This document shows positions 19,484 to 30,552 of a DNA stretch of 64,000 nucleotides, piece after piece. The stretch is from Xanthomonas sp. (GTDB taxonomy: Bacteria > Pseudomonadota > Gammaproteobacteria > Xanthomonadales > Xanthomonadaceae): the NCBI GenBank assembly GCA_018262705.1, contig JADFDQ010000011.1:43219-107218 (forward strand), given 5' to 3'. How positions within the stretch are numbered: position 1 is the first letter of the stretch; every line of letters starts with the position of its first letter. The translations under genes and the position numbers were made by a program. Below the pieces are notes generated by a model. That model saw only the letters and a list, made by a program, of their open reading frames with translations. It made no database searches and was not told where the DNA came from.

Positions 19484-21112
19484 GTGAGCGCAGGCGCGTC
19501 CAGCGGGCGCAAGCCGCGCGGCATGCTGGGCGGGGTGCTGTCGTTCGGCGGCATGACCATGCTCAGCCGCGTGTTCGGGCTGGTGCGCGACCAGGTGTTC
19601 TTCGCCACCTTCGGCACCAACTGGATGACCGACGCCTTCTGGGTGGCGTTCCGGATTCCCAACTTCATGCGCCGGCTGTTTGCCGAAGGTTCGTTTTCGA
19701 CCGCCTTCGTGCCGGTGTTCACCGAGATCAAGGAAAAGCGCAGCCACGCCGAACTGCGCGAACTGATGGCGCGCACCGCCGGCACGCTGGGCGGAGTGCT
19801 GCTGCTGGTGACAGCACTGGGGATGCTGTTGGCGCCGCAGCTGGCCACCGCCTTCGCGCAGGCCGATCCGGCGCCGGGTCAGGGTCAACTGATCACCAAC
19901 CTGCTGCGGCTGACCTTTCCGTTCCTGCTGTTCGTCTCGCTGACCGCGCTGTGCGCCGGTGCGCTGAACAGCTTCGATCGCTTTGGCTGGCCGGCGTTCA
20001 CCCCGATCATCCTCAATCTGTGCATGATCGCCGGCGCGCTGTGGGGGTCGAAATTCACCACGCCGCCGATCATGGCGATGGGCTGGGCGATCCTGATCGC
20101 CGGCGTGCTGCAGCTGTTGTTCCAGTTCCCGCTGCTGGCCAAGCTCGATCTGCTGACGCTGCCGCGCTGGGGCTGGAACCATCCCGACATCCGCAAGGTG
20201 ATGCGGCTGATGGTGCCCACCCTGGTCGGCTCGTCGGTGGCGCAGGCCAACCTGCTGTTCGACACCTTCATCGCGGCGCTGCTGGTGCACGGCTCGCAGA
20301 GCTGGCTGTCCGGCGCCGACCGCTTTCTCGAACTGCCGCTTGGCGTATTTGGCATTGCGCTCGGCACGGTGATCCTGCCGACCCTGTCGCGGCATCACGT
20401 CAACGGCGATCGCGCGGCGTTCTCGAAATCCTTCGACTGGGGCCTGCGTTCGACCCTGATCATCATCCTGCCGGCGATGCTGGGGCTGATGCTGCTGTCG
20501 CTGCCGCTGGTCTCCACGGTGTTCCAGTACGGCCGTTTCGACGCGTTCTCCGCGCGCATGACCGCGCTGTCGGTGTTCGGTCTGAGCTTCGGTTTGCCGG
20601 CGTTCGCCTTGGTCAAGACCGTGCTGCCCGGGTTCTACGCGCGCCAGGACACGAAAACGCCGGTGCGCGCCGCGGTGGCCTCGCTGGTCGCCAACATGGT
20701 CTTCAACGTGATCCTGCTGGGCCTGATGCTGGCGCTGTGGGCGCCGGACGTCGACAAGGGCGGCGGGGTGATGGCGACGCTGGCGCGGGTGCCGGGGCTG
20801 CACTTCGCGCTCGGGATTGCTTCGTCGCTGTCGAGCTACCTCAACCTGTATCTGCTCTGGCGCTGGCTGCGCAAGGCCGACGTGCTCGATCTGATGCCAG
20901 GCTGGGGACGGTTTTTCCTGCGCGCGCTGGTGGCGAACGCGGCGATGGCGGCGGCGGTGCTCTACGGCCTGCATCTGGCGCCGGAATTCACCGAGGTTGG
21001 GCTATGGCAGCGGGTGGGTTGGCTGGGCGCGCTGGTGGTCGGCGGCGCGGCGGTGTACGTCGGGACGATGCTGGCGCAGGGCTTCCGGCTGCGCGAGTTC
21101 CGGGAGCATTGA
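19484..21112 (+). CDS. murJ: lipid II flippase MurJ
   Basis: A 542-residue integral membrane protein with about 14 helices, of the MviN/MATE-like fold, which flips lipid II across the inner membrane for peptidoglycan synthesis. Conserved stretches are GGMTMLSRVFGLVRDQVFFATFG, RIPNFMRRLFAEGSFSTAFVPVF and FYARQDTKTPVRAA. The start chosen is the GTG at 19484 with GGAGCAGGG upstream; an ATG at 19523 (MLGGVLSFGG) is the alternative. The position divergent from rpsT and before ribF is standard for gammaproteobacteria. Confidence 0.95.
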   Translation: MSAGASSGRKPRGMLGGVLSFGGMTMLSRVFGLVRDQVFFATFGTNWMTDAFWVAFRIPNFMRRLFAEGSFSTAFVPVFTEIKEKRSHAELRELMARTAGTLGGVLLLVTALGMLLAPQLATAFAQADPAPGQGQLITNLLRLTFPFLLFVSLTALCAGALNSFDRFGWPAFTPIILNLCMIAGALWGSKFTTPPIMAMGWAILIAGVLQLLFQFPLLAKLDLLTLPRWGWNHPDIRKVMRLMVPTLVGSSVAQANLLFDTFIAALLVHGSQSWLSGADRFLELPLGVFGIALGTVILPTLSRHHVNGDRAAFSKSFDWGLRSTLIIILPAMLGLMLLSLPLVSTVFQYGRFDAFSARMTALSVFGLSFGLPAFALVKTVLPGFYARQDTKTPVRAAVASLVANMVFNVILLGLMLALWAPDVDKGGGVMATLARVPGLHFALGIASSLSSYLNLYLLWRWLRKADVLDLMPGWGRFFLRALVANAAMAAAVLYGLHLAPEFTEVGLWQRVGWLGALVVGGAAVYVGTMLAQGFRLREFREH

Positions 21113-21245
21113 AAGCGCGCTGTCGTCGCCCTGCGGGTAACCCGCGTGCCGGCGGTGATCGCGCCATGTTGCAGCGCAGCTATACTGCGCAGGTACCTGA
21201 AAATATGACGGGCCCGGGCGCTGGCGAACGGGCTGTTGGAGCCGC

Positions 21246-22214
21246 ATGACCTTTTTGTTCCGCGACGCCTGCTCCGCATCGGGGCGCATTCGCGCCCTGT
21301 GCCCGCAGGGCAGCGTGGTCTGCATCGGCGCTTTCGATGGCCTGCATCTTGGCCACCGGGCGCTGGTCGGCCGCGCGGTCGCGCGTGCGCGCGAATTGGG
21401 CCTGCCGGCGGTGGCATTGGGCTTCGAGCCGCTGCCGCGCGAGCTGTTCGCCAAAGGCGAAAAACCGCCGCGGTTGATGCTGGTGGCAGACAAGATCAAC
21501 GGGCTGCGCGCGCTCGGCGTCGACGGGATCGGTCTGCTGCGCTTCAACGCAAAACTTGCGGCGATGCCGGCTGAAGATTTTGTTCGTGAAACCCTGGTCG
21601 GGCAGCTTGCAACGCGCGAGGTCTGGGTTGGGCCGGGCTTCCGTTTCGGTCACGCGCGCGGTGGCGATCTGGCCTTGCTGCAGGCGATGGGCGCGACGCT
21701 GGGGTTTTCTGCGCACGCCATCGGGCCGGTCATGCAAGACGGCGAGCGCATCTCCAGCACCCGCATTCGCGCCGCGCTGACGGCCGGCGAGTTCCCCGCC
21801 GCCGCGCGCCTGCTTGGACGGACGTATGCCATCGGCGGGCGGGTGGTGCGTGGCCGCCAGCTCGGTCGCACCCTCGGCTATCCCACCGCGAATCTGCGCT
21901 ATGCCGGCAAGACCCCGGCGCTGCGCGGCATCTATGCGACATGGGTCCATGGCGTCGGCAACGCCCCGTGGCCTTCGGTGTCGAGCTTCGGCACCCGGCC
22001 CACGGTCGACGGCGTGGAGCTGCTGCTGGAAGCGCATCTGTTCGATTTCGACGGCGATCTGTATGGGCGTCGGATCGAGGTCGAGTTCGTCGCCCACCTG
22101 CGCGACGAAGAAAAATTCCCCGATCTGGCCACGCTGACCGCGCAGATGCAGCGCGACGATGCGCTGGCGCGATCGATCCTGAGCCAAGACAGTCCCCAGC
22201 GAGCCAGCGCGTGA
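21246..22214 (+). CDS. ribF: bifunctional riboflavin kinase/FMN adenylyltransferase
   Basis: A 322-residue enzyme that makes FMN and FAD. The N-terminal adenylyltransferase has [18 protein letters not shown] and SSTRIRAAL; the C-terminal flavokinase domain has [11 protein letters not shown] and the FGTRPTVDG segment. Its TGA overlaps the GTG start of ileS (GTGA), coupling the two genes. Confidence 0.97.
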   Translation: MTFLFRDACSASGRIRALCPQGSVVCIGAFDGLHLGHRALVGRAVARARELGLPAVALGFEPLPRELFAKGEKPPRLMLVADKINGLRALGVDGIGLLRFNAKLAAMPAEDFVRETLVGQLATREVWVGPGFRFGHARGGDLALLQAMGATLGFSAHAIGPVMQDGERISSTRIRAALTAGEFPAAARLLGRTYAIGGRVVRGRQLGRTLGYPTANLRYAGKTPALRGIYATWVHGVGNAPWPSVSSFGTRPTVDGVELLLEAHLFDFDGDLYGRRIEVEFVAHLRDEEKFPDLATLTAQMQRDDALARSILSQDSPQRASA

Positions 22215-25144
22215 GCGATCAGACCGAAAATCCGTACAAGTCCACCATCCTGCTGCCGGACACCGCATTCCCGATGCGCGGCGATTTGCCCAAGCGCGAG
22301 CCAGACACCTTGGCGCGCTGGGAGTCCGAAGGCTTGTATGCGCAGATTCGCAGCGCCGCCAAAGGCCGCCCACAATTTGTGCTGCACGACGGCCCGCCGT
22401 ATGCCAATGGCGCGATTCACTTGGGCCATGCGGTCAACAAAATCCTGAAAGACATCATCGTCAAATCGAAAACCTTGGCCGGTTTCGATGCGCCGTACAT
22501 CCCCGGCTGGGACTGCCACGGCCTGCCGATTGAAATTGCGATCGAGAAAAAATTCGGCAAGGTCGGCGTGAAGTTGAATGCCACCGAATTTCGCCAACAA
22601 TGCCGCGAATATGCGACCGCGCAAATCGACGTGCAGCGCCGCGACTTCAAGCGCCTGGGCGTGCTGGGCGATTGGGAAAACCCGTATCGCACGCTGGATT
22701 TCAGTTTCGAGGCCGACGAGATTCGCGCGCTGGCCAAGGTGGTGGACAACGGCCATCTGCTGCGCGGGGTGAAGCCGGTGTATTGGTGCTTCGACTGCGG
22801 CAGCGCGCTGGCCGAAGCCGAGATCGAATATCAGGATAAAACATCGCCGGCGGTGGACGTGGCTTATGCCGCGCGTGATACAAAAGCAGTAGCCAAAAAA
22901 TTTGGCGTCAGGGTGCCGGATGGTGTCGAAATCGCGGTGCCTATCTGGACTACTACGCCATGGACGCTGCCGGCCTCGTTGGCGGTCAGTGTCGGCCCTG
23001 AAATCCGATATGGGCTGTACGTCGATGCGCGAGATGGCGATGGACCTGTCTGCCGACTATTGGTGTTGGCCGTAGATTTGGCTGAGCAAGTCATGGAGCG
23101 CTATTACCCGTTAACGCAAGAAGAGAAACGCGAGGATGCTGAAAGCGGACCAGTAATGAGATTTCGGGCTCGACCGTATATGGAGGATGGTCAGGACGGT
23201 TTAGCAAAAGAGATTCTCGGCTCTGCCCTAGAGGGGATTCATCTCACGCATCCCTTCTACCCCGAACGCGACATCCCGATTCTCGTCGGCGACCACGTCA
23301 GTGCCGAAGACGGTACCGGCGCGGTGCATACCGCCCCCGGCCACGGTCAGGAAGACTTCGTGGTGGGGCAAAAATACGGTTTGATCGAAAAGTACACGGC
23401 AGTGCAGCTCAATCCGGTCGATGGGCGCGGCGTGTATCTGCCGTCCACACCGAACGCCGGTGATGTGGATCTGACCCAGTTGCATGTGTGGAAAGCCAAC
23501 GACGCGATTGTTGACGTGCTGCGTGACAACGGCACGCTGCTGGCTTTCAGCAAGATCACCCACAGCTACCCGCATTGCTGGCGGCACAAGACGCCGATTG
23601 CGTTCCGCGCCACCCCGCAGTGGTTCATTTCGATGGATCAGGCAAATTTACGCCGCGATGCCTTGACCGCAATTGAAACGGTGAAGTGGTACCCCGAATG
23701 GGGGCAGGCACGCATCGCCGGCATGGTGGATGGCCGCCCGGATTGGACGATCTCGCGCCAGCGCACCTGGGGCGTGCCGATTGCCCTGTTTGTGCATCGC
23801 GAAACCGGCGACATCCATCCGCGCAGCGTGGCCTTGATGCATCAGGTGGCCGACAAGGTGGAGCAGGGCGGTATCGATGTCTGGTACACGCTGGACGCCG
23901 CCGAATTGCTGGGCGAAGAAGCCAATCAATACGACAAAATCACCGACATCCTGGATGTCTGGTTTGACTCCGGCGTCACCCACGAATGCGTGCTGGCGGC
24001 GCGTGGTCTGGGCAAGCCGGCCGATCTGTATCTGGAAGGCTCCGACCAGCATCGCGGCTGGTTCCAGAGCTCGCTGCTGACCGGCGTGGCGATGGACAAG
24101 GCGGCGCCGTACCGGCAATGCCTGACCCACGGTTTCACCGTGGACGAGCACGGCCGCAAGATGTCCAAATCGCTGGGCAACGGCATCGAGCCGCAGGACA
24201 TCATGAACAAGCTGGGCGCGGATATTTTGCGTCTGTGGATTGCCAGCACCGACTACAGCAACGAGATGTCGCTGTCGCAGGAAATCCTCAAGCGCAATGC
24301 CGACGCCTACCGCCGCATTCGCAATACCGCACGCTTCTTGCTGGGCAATCTGTCCGGCTTCGATCCGGCGCAGCACTTGGTGGCCGCGCAAGACATGGTG
24401 GCGCTGGACCGCTTCATCGTGCACCGCGCCTGGCAGGTGCAGCAGGCCATCGAGGCGGCCTACGCGAACTACGACTTCGCCGCCGTGGTGCAGGCGCTGA
24501 TGAACTTTTGCAGCGTCGACCTGGGCGCGCTGTACCTGGACGTCACCAAGGACCGCCTGTACACGATGCCGGAAAACTCGGCCGGGCGGCGCAGCGCGCA
24601 GAGCGCGATGTACCGCATCGCCGAAGCCTTTGTGCGCTGGATCGCGCCGGTGCTGAGCTTCACCGCCGACGAGCTGTGGGGCTACCTGCCCGGCGAACGT
24701 GCCGACAACGTGCTGCTGGCGACCTGGTACGACGGGCTGGCGCCGTTGCCAGAGGACGCGCCGCTGTCGGCAGGCGATTTCGACAAGCTGCTGGCGCTGC
24801 GCGAGCAGGTGACGCGGGCGCTGGAGCCGATGCGCGCGGAAGGCAGGATCGGCGCGGCGCTGGAGGCCGAGATCGAGCTGCGGGTCGGCGTGGCGGACGA
24901 GAACCGGCTGGCGCCGCTGGTCGAGGAACTGCGGTTCCTCCTCATCAGCGGCGATGTCACGCTGGTTCCGGACGCCGGAGCCGAAGGCGTGATCGGCGTG
25001 CGCGCGATGGTCACCGACAAACCCAAATGCGTGCGCTGCTGGCACCACCGCGCCGACGTCGGCACGCACGCGGCGCATCCGCTGCTGTGCGGCCGCTGCG
25101 TGAGCAATGTGGATGGCGCTGGCGAAGTGCGGAAGTGGTTTTGA
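22211..25144 (+). CDS. ileS: isoleucyl-tRNA synthetase
   Basis: A 977-residue class I synthetase, some 30-40 residues longer than the usual bacterial enzyme. It has the HIGH motif as HLGH ([12 protein letters not shown]), KMSKS in [12 protein letters not shown], and a C-terminal zinc ribbon ([14 protein letters not shown]). A GTG start at 22211 overlaps ribF and gives the typical N-terminus [30 protein letters not shown]. The part from about 22840 to 23230, in the editing domain, is less GC-rich than its surroundings and includes the extra segment [20 protein letters not shown], possibly a recombined block. Confidence 0.97.
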   Translation: MSDQTENPYKSTILLPDTAFPMRGDLPKREPDTLARWESEGLYAQIRSAAKGRPQFVLHDGPPYANGAIHLGHAVNKILKDIIVKSKTLAGFDAPYIPGWDCHGLPIEIAIEKKFGKVGVKLNATEFRQQCREYATAQIDVQRRDFKRLGVLGDWENPYRTLDFSFEADEIRALAKVVDNGHLLRGVKPVYWCFDCGSALAEAEIEYQDKTSPAVDVAYAARDTKAVAKKFGVRVPDGVEIAVPIWTTTPWTLPASLAVSVGPEIRYGLYVDARDGDGPVCRLLVLAVDLAEQVMERYYPLTQEEKREDAESGPVMRFRARPYMEDGQDGLAKEILGSALEGIHLTHPFYPERDIPILVGDHVSAEDGTGAVHTAPGHGQEDFVVGQKYGLIEKYTAVQLNPVDGRGVYLPSTPNAGDVDLTQLHVWKANDAIVDVLRDNGTLLAFSKITHSYPHCWRHKTPIAFRATPQWFISMDQANLRRDALTAIETVKWYPEWGQARIAGMVDGRPDWTISRQRTWGVPIALFVHRETGDIHPRSVALMHQVADKVEQGGIDVWYTLDAAELLGEEANQYDKITDILDVWFDSGVTHECVLAARGLGKPADLYLEGSDQHRGWFQSSLLTGVAMDKAAPYRQCLTHGFTVDEHGRKMSKSLGNGIEPQDIMNKLGADILRLWIASTDYSNEMSLSQEILKRNADAYRRIRNTARFLLGNLSGFDPAQHLVAAQDMVALDRFIVHRAWQVQQAIEAAYANYDFAAVVQALMNFCSVDLGALYLDVTKDRLYTMPENSAGRRSAQSAMYRIAEAFVRWIAPVLSFTADELWGYLPGERADNVLLATWYDGLAPLPEDAPLSAGDFDKLLALREQVTRALEPMRAEGRIGAALEAEIELRVGVADENRLAPLVEELRFLLISGDVTLVPDAGAEGVIGVRAMVTDKPKCVRCWHHRADVGTHAAHPLLCGRCVSNVDGAGEVRKWF

Positions 25145-25650
25145 TGAGCAGGAACCGCCCCAGCGCACTCCCCTGGCTGGTGGTCTCCGCGCTGATCCTG
25201 GGCCTCGACCAATGGTCGAAGCTGTGGGTGCTGGCCAACCTGCCGGAGTTCCGGCCGGTACCGGTGATCGACGGATTCTGGAACTGGTACCGCACCTACA
25301 ACACCGGCGCGGCGTTCAGTTTCCTGGCCGATGCCGGCGGCTGGCAGCAGTGGTTCTTCATCATTCTGGCGTTCGCCATCAGCGCCGTGCTGGCATGGAT
25401 GCTGGCGCGCACTCCGCGCAGCGACTGGAAGCAGGCGCTGCCGCTGGCGCTGGTGATCGGCGGCGCGCTGGGCAACGTGATCGACCGCTTCGTCCACGGC
25501 CACGTCATCGACTTCATCCAATGGTACGTCGGCAACCACTACTGGCCGGCCTTCAACATCGCCGACAGCGCCGTGGTCTGCGGCGCCATTGGCTTGGCGC
25601 TGGCGTCCGGCTTGATTTCGAACAAGTCGAAAGACACGCAAGGAAAGTAA
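25144..25650 (+). CDS. lspA: lipoprotein signal peptidase (signal peptidase II)
   Basis: A 168-residue inner-membrane aspartyl protease with four helices that cuts prolipoproteins ahead of the lipidated cysteine. The conserved [25 protein letters not shown] and FNIADSAVV motifs carry the two catalytic aspartates. Its ATG overlaps the ileS stop by one base. Confidence 0.97.
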   Translation: MSRNRPSALPWLVVSALILGLDQWSKLWVLANLPEFRPVPVIDGFWNWYRTYNTGAAFSFLADAGGWQQWFFIILAFAISAVLAWMLARTPRSDWKQALPLALVIGGALGNVIDRFVHGHVIDFIQWYVGNHYWPAFNIADSAVVCGAIGLALASGLISNKSKDTQGK

Positions 25651-25659
25651 ACTGCGCCC

Positions 25660-26598
25660 ATGGATGTCCTGCTTGCCAACCCGCGCGGCTTCTGCGCCGG
25701 CGTCGATCGCGCCATCGAAATCGTCAAACGCACCCTGGAAATTTTTGGCGCGCCGATCTACGTTCGCCATGAAGTCGTGCACAATAAATTCGTGGTCGAC
25801 GATCTGAAGGCGCGCGGCGCGGTTTTCGTCGAAGAACTGTCGGAAGTGCCGGACGGCGCGACGGTCATCTTCAGCGCCCACGGCGTCTCGCAGGCGGTGC
25901 GGCTTGAAGCCGAACGCCGCGGGCTGCGCGTGTTCGACGCCACCTGTCCGCTGGTGACCAAGGTGCATCAGGAAGTGGGGCGGCAGAATCGGCGCGGCCG
26001 CGACATGGTGCTGATCGGCCACGCCGGCCATCCGGAAGTGGAAGGCACGATGGGGCAGTGGACCGCAGCCGGACAGACCGGGCGCATCCGTCTGGTCGAA
26101 AGTCTGGAGGATGTGGACAAACTCGAACTCGGTCAGCCCGAGAACTGCGCCTACACCACCCAGACCACGCTCAGCGTGGACGACACCCGGGAAATCATCG
26201 CTGCGCTGCGGGCGCGACTCCCGTTGATCCAGGGCCCCAAGCACGACGACATCTGCTACGCCACCCAGAATCGCCAGGACGCCGTGCGCGAGCTGGTGCG
26301 CGGCGGCTGCGACGCGGTGCTGGTGGTCGGGTCGCCGAACAGCTCCAACTCCAACCGCCTGCGCGAACTGGCGCAGCGCGAGGGCGCCGCCGCGCTGCTG
26401 ATCGACAGCGCCGACGAGATCGGCCCGGACTGGGTCGCCGCGCACAAGCGCATCGGCGTCACCGCCGGCGCTTCGGCCCCGGAAGTGCTGGTGCAAGGCG
26501 TGCTGGCGCGACTGCGCGAGCTCGGCGCACCGGCGGTGCAGGAACTGCGCGGCGAGCCGGAAAACATGATCTTTGCCCTGCCGAAGGAACTGCGTTGA
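25660..26598 (+). CDS. ispH: 4-hydroxy-3-methylbut-2-enyl diphosphate reductase
   Basis: The last enzyme of the MEP isoprenoid pathway, giving IPP and DMAPP. The 312-residue protein has the three Fe-S cysteine sites [24 protein letters not shown] and [11 protein letters not shown], and [13 protein letters not shown]. It begins 9 bases after lspA, completing the murJ-side cluster ribF-ileS-lspA-ispH. Confidence 0.97.
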   Translation: MDVLLANPRGFCAGVDRAIEIVKRTLEIFGAPIYVRHEVVHNKFVVDDLKARGAVFVEELSEVPDGATVIFSAHGVSQAVRLEAERRGLRVFDATCPLVTKVHQEVGRQNRRGRDMVLIGHAGHPEVEGTMGQWTAAGQTGRIRLVESLEDVDKLELGQPENCAYTTQTTLSVDDTREIIAALRARLPLIQGPKHDDICYATQNRQDAVRELVRGGCDAVLVVGSPNSSNSNRLRELAQREGAAALLIDSADEIGPDWVAAHKRIGVTAGASAPEVLVQGVLARLRELGAPAVQELRGEPENMIFALPKELR

Positions 26599-26638
26599 CT
26601 GGCGCAAGCGGCCGGCAACCGATAAAATGCGCGACCTT

Positions 26639-26714
26639 GCCGGAATAGCTCAGTTGGTAGAGCGGCGCATTCGTAATGCGTAGGTCGTAGGTTCGACTCC
26701 TATTTCCGGCACCA
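26639..26714 (+). tRNA. tRNA-Thr (anticodon CGU)
   Basis: A 76-base tRNA with a 7-bp acceptor stem (GCCGGAA/TTCCGGC), D-arm AGCTCAGTTGGTAGAGC, anticodon loop TTCGTAA giving CGU (reads ACG), T-arm GTAGGTTCGACTCCTAT and encoded CCA. A terminator follows 13 bases on. Confidence 0.97.
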
Positions 26715-26726
26715 AATTCACGAAGA

Positions 26727-26747
26727 ACCCGCTGCGGCGGGTTTTTT
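26727..26747 (+). terminator. terminator after tRNA-Thr
   Basis: Stem ACCCGC (26727-26732) with GCGGGT (26737-26742) around TGCG, followed by a six-T run. Confidence 0.9.
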
Positions 26748-26878
26748 GTTGGCCGCAACGCGGGATTGCTCTTGCTGACAACGGGCTGAGCAGGGCTTCC
26801 GGAGGCATTTCCCCTGCAGCATGACGCCGCCCTGATGGCAGGCTAGACTCCGCCGAAGGCTGCCTGCGAGGAGTTGTC

Positions 26879-28708
26879 GTGCGACCGACCGATGTGCGCG
26901 ATCCGCAGTATTTTCACAAGGTGGTGGACTGCCAGTGGGCGTGTCCGTCGCACACGCCGGTGCCGGAATACATCCGCTTGATTGCGGCCGGCCGCTATAC
27001 CGATGCCTATCTCATCAACTGGGAATCGAACGTGTTTCCGGGCATCCTCGGACGCACCTGCGATCGGCCCTGCGAGCCGGCCTGTCGGCGCGGACGGGTG
27101 GAAGAGAAGAACACCGGCAACCCTGAGCCTGTGGCTATTTGCCGGCTCAAGCGCGTCGCCGCCGACCACAAGGATCCGGACGTTGCCGCGCGGTTGCGCG
27201 AAAAATTGCCGCCGACCGCGCCGCGCAACGGCAAGCGCATCGCCTGCGTCGGCGGTGGGCCGTCGTCGTTGACCGTGGCCCGTGACCTCGTACCGCTCGG
27301 CTATGAGGTGACGGTGTTCGAAGCCGATCCCAAGCCCGGCGGCTTCATGCGCACCCAGGTTCCGCGCTTTCGCTTGCCCGAGCAGGTGATCGACGAGGAA
27401 ACCGGCTATATCCTCGATCTGGGGGTGAATTTCGTCGGCAATCGCCGCATCGATTCGATGAAGGCGCTGCTTGCGGAAAATTGGGACGCGGTGTTCGTCG
27501 GCAGCGGCGCGCCGCGCGGGCGCGATCTCGACCTGCCCGGTCGGCGCGAAGCGTCTGCGCAGATCCACGTCGGCCTCGATTGGCTGGCCAACGTCTATTT
27601 CGGCCACATCACGCAGGTCGGCAAGCGCGTGCTGGTGCTTGGCGGCGGCAATACCGCGATGGACTGTTGCCGCAGCGCGCGGCGGCTGGGCGGCGAGTCC
27701 GTCACCGTGCTGGTGCGCTCGACCTTCGAGGACATGAAGGCCAGCCCGTGGGAAAAAGAGGATGCGCAGCACGAGGGCATTCCGATCCTGCCCTGCCGCG
27801 TGCCCAAGGCCTTCCTGCACGAGAACGGAAAACTGGTCGGGATGCGTTTTGAAATCGTGCAATCCGTCTACGACGACAGCGGCCGCCGCAAATTGGTGGC
27901 GACCGGCGAACCGGACGAAGACCATGCCTGCGACGAAGTGCTGATCGCGGTCGGGCAGGAGAATGCGTTTCCGTGGATCGAGCGCGATTGCGGCATCGCG
28001 TTCGGGCAGTGGGACATGCCGGTGGTGGACAAAGTGACGATGCAATCGTCGCTGCCGCAGGTGCTGTTCGGTGGCGACGCCGCGTTCGGGCCGAAGAACA
28101 TCATCTGGGCCGTGGCGCACGGCCACGAGGTGGCGGTGTCGATCCACCAACTGCTTTCCGGCGCCGACCCGGCCGTGCGCCCGTCGCCGATCACCAATCT
28201 GATGTCGCAGAAAATGGGCATCCACGAGTGGAGCTACGACAACGAGGTCATGCGCGACGAGCGCCATGTGGTGCCCTGGGCCGAGCAGGCGAAGAAACTC
28301 GATTCGATGACGGTCGAGGTGGAGCTGGGCTTCGATGCCGCCACCGCGTTCAAGGAAGCGCAGCGCTGCCTGAATTGCGATGTGCAAACGGTGTTCACCG
28401 ACAACCTGTGCATCGAGTGTGACGCCTGCGTGGACATCTGCCCGATGGACAGCATCACCTTCACCGCCAACGGCGAGGAGGCCGACCTGCGCACGCGGCT
28501 GAGCGCGCCGGCGGTCAATCTGGACCAAGATCTGTACGTCTCCGGAGAGCTCCGGACCACGCGGGTGATGGTCAAGGACGAGGACGTGTGCCTGCACTGC
28601 GGCCTGTGCGCCGAGCGCTGCCCGACCGGGGCCTGGGACATGCGCAAATATCTCTTCCAGCAGCCGCACGCCGGCAGCGGTTGCGGTGAGCAGGAGACGC
28701 CCGCGTGA
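26879..28708 (+). CDS. GltD-like NAD(P)H/flavin oxidoreductase with C-terminal ferredoxin domain, partner of 2-oxoacid oxidoreductase
   Basis: A 609-residue protein. Residues about 15-85 form the Fe-S-linked GltD N-terminal region (CQWACPSHTPVPEYI, GRTCDRPCEPACRRGRVEE). Two dinucleotide-binding folds follow (CVGGGPSSLTVARDL and VLVLGGGNTAMDCCR). The C-terminus has two 4Fe-4S sites (CIECDACVDICP and CLHCGLCAERCP). It probably passes electrons between NAD(P)H and the iron-sulfur clusters of the two following subunits. A GTG start with GAGGAG upstream fits; the stop overlaps the next start (GTGA). Confidence 0.88.
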   Translation: MRPTDVRDPQYFHKVVDCQWACPSHTPVPEYIRLIAAGRYTDAYLINWESNVFPGILGRTCDRPCEPACRRGRVEEKNTGNPEPVAICRLKRVAADHKDPDVAARLREKLPPTAPRNGKRIACVGGGPSSLTVARDLVPLGYEVTVFEADPKPGGFMRTQVPRFRLPEQVIDEETGYILDLGVNFVGNRRIDSMKALLAENWDAVFVGSGAPRGRDLDLPGRREASAQIHVGLDWLANVYFGHITQVGKRVLVLGGGNTAMDCCRSARRLGGESVTVLVRSTFEDMKASPWEKEDAQHEGIPILPCRVPKAFLHENGKLVGMRFEIVQSVYDDSGRRKLVATGEPDEDHACDEVLIAVGQENAFPWIERDCGIAFGQWDMPVVDKVTMQSSLPQVLFGGDAAFGPKNIIWAVAHGHEVAVSIHQLLSGADPAVRPSPITNLMSQKMGIHEWSYDNEVMRDERHVVPWAEQAKKLDSMTVEVELGFDAATAFKEAQRCLNCDVQTVFTDNLCIECDACVDICPMDSITFTANGEEADLRTRLSAPAVNLDQDLYVSGELRTTRVMVKDEDVCLHCGLCAERCPTGAWDMRKYLFQQPHAGSGCGEQETPA

Positions 28709-30552
28709 CCGAGACACCCATCACCGCCAGCAACGACTTCGTCGTCAAGTTCGCCAACGTCAACGGCTCCGGCTCGGCCTCGGCCAACGAGCTGTTTGCC
28801 AAGTCCATCCTGCGCATGGGCGTGCCGGTCTCACCGCGCAACATCTTCCCGTCCAACATCCAGGGCCTGCCGACCTGGTATGAGGTGCGCGTGACCGAAG
28901 CCGGATGGCTCGGTCGGCGCGGCGGCGTCGTCGATCTGATGGTGGCGATGAATCCACAAACCTGGGATCAGGATGTGGCCGAAATCGCGCCGGGCGGTTA
29001 TCTGTTTCATGACAACACCAAACCGCTGCCGGCCTCGAAATTCCGCGACGACATCACCGTCATCGGCATGCCGCTGACCGCGATTTGCAATGCGACCTAC
29101 AGCGATCCGCGCCAGCGCCAGCTGTTCAAGAACATCATGTACGTCGGCGCGCTGTCGCAGATGCTGGGCATCGAGGTCGAAGTCATCGAGCAGCTGATAG
29201 GCGAGCAATACCGCAGCAAGGAAAAGCTGCTGGTCGCGAATCGTGAGGCGCTGCACCTGGGCCGCGATCACGCCCGCGAGAAGATCGGCGAGGTGATGCA
29301 CCTGCGGGTGCGGCGCGCCGACAACGTTGGTGACCGCATCTTCGTCGATGGCAACACCGCCGCCGCGCTCGGCTGCGTGTACGGCGGCGCGACGGTGTGC
29401 GCGTGGTACCCGATCACGCCCTCGTCGTCCTGCGCCGAAGCGTTTGAGCGCTATTGCGCGAAGCTGCGCAAGGACGAGAACGGACGCAGCCGGTATGCCA
29501 TCGTGCAGGCCGAGGACGAAATCGCCTCGATCGGCATGGTGGTCGGCGCCGGCTGGAACGGCGCGCGCGCCTTCACCACCACCTCCGGGCCGGGGATCTC
29601 GCTGATGAGCGAATTCATCGGCTTGGCCTACTTCGCCGAAATTCCCGTCACCTTGATCGACGTGCAGCGCGGTGGCCCGTCCACCGGCATGCCGACCCGC
29701 ACCCAGCAGTCCGATGTTCTGCTCTGCGCCTACGCCTCGCACGGCGATACCAAACACATCCTGCTGCTGCCCGAGGATCCGCGCGAATGTTTCGAGTTTG
29801 CCGCCGCCGCGCTCGATCTGGCAGATCGGCTGCAAACGCCGGTATTCCTGCTGACCGATCTGGATATCGGCATGAACACACGCCTGTGCGAACCGTTCGC
29901 GTGGGATGAATCGCACAGCTACGACCGCGGCAAGGTGATGACCGCCGAGGAACTCGAAGCCGGCCGCGACTTCGGCCGCTATCTGGATGTCGATGGCGAC
30001 GGCATTCCGTACCGCACCTATCCCGGGACCCACCCGACTAAGGGCGGCTACTTCACCCGCGGCACTTCGCGCGATGCCTATGCCCGCTACTCCGAGCGCG
30101 GCGCCGATTACCTCTACAACATGGAGCGGCTGCTGAAGAAGTTCGACACCGCCAAGGCGCTGGTGCCGCAGCCGGTGCGGCACCACGCCGCGCAGCCGAC
30201 CCGGCAGGGCGCGATCTACTTCGGTTCCACCAGCCCGGCGATGGCCGAGGCCCGGGCCCTGCTCGACGATCAGGACATCCACCTCGACACGCTGCGCCTG
30301 CGCGCGTTCCCATTCCCGCAGGCGGTCGCCGAGTTCATCGCGGCGCACGACGTGGTGTTCGTGGTCGAACAAAACCGCGATGCGCAGATGAAAACACTCC
30401 TCGTCAACGAGATCGGCATCGACCCGGCGAAACTTGTCTCGGTGCTGCATTTCGACGGCACCCCGATCACCGCGCGCTTCATCGCCAGCGCGATCGCCGG
30501 CAGATTGACCGCGCTGGCACCCCACGCGACGCCCCGGGAGCAGGTCGCATGA
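28705..30552 (+). CDS. 2-oxoacid:ferredoxin oxidoreductase, fused gamma-alpha subunit
   Basis: A 615-residue protein. Residues 1-190 are the gamma domain (FANVNGSGSASANELFAKSILRMG) and the rest is the alpha pyruvate-ferredoxin-oxidoreductase domain (GNTAAALGCVYGGATVCAWYPITPSSS, TTTSGPGISLMSEFIGLAYFAEIPVTLIDVQRGGPSTGMPTRTQQSD). It oxidises a 2-oxoacid, most likely 2-oxoglutarate, to acyl-CoA while reducing ferredoxin. GTG start inside the GTGA overlap; the next gene overlaps by ATGA, so the three genes are tightly coupled. Confidence 0.92.
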   Translation: MTETPITASNDFVVKFANVNGSGSASANELFAKSILRMGVPVSPRNIFPSNIQGLPTWYEVRVTEAGWLGRRGGVVDLMVAMNPQTWDQDVAEIAPGGYLFHDNTKPLPASKFRDDITVIGMPLTAICNATYSDPRQRQLFKNIMYVGALSQMLGIEVEVIEQLIGEQYRSKEKLLVANREALHLGRDHAREKIGEVMHLRVRRADNVGDRIFVDGNTAAALGCVYGGATVCAWYPITPSSSCAEAFERYCAKLRKDENGRSRYAIVQAEDEIASIGMVVGAGWNGARAFTTTSGPGISLMSEFIGLAYFAEIPVTLIDVQRGGPSTGMPTRTQQSDVLLCAYASHGDTKHILLLPEDPRECFEFAAAALDLADRLQTPVFLLTDLDIGMNTRLCEPFAWDESHSYDRGKVMTAEELEAGRDFGRYLDVDGDGIPYRTYPGTHPTKGGYFTRGTSRDAYARYSERGADYLYNMERLLKKFDTAKALVPQPVRHHAAQPTRQGAIYFGSTSPAMAEARALLDDQDIHLDTLRLRAFPFPQAVAEFIAAHDVVFVVEQNRDAQMKTLLVNEIGIDPAKLVSVLHFDGTPITARFIASAIAGRLTALAPHATPREQVA

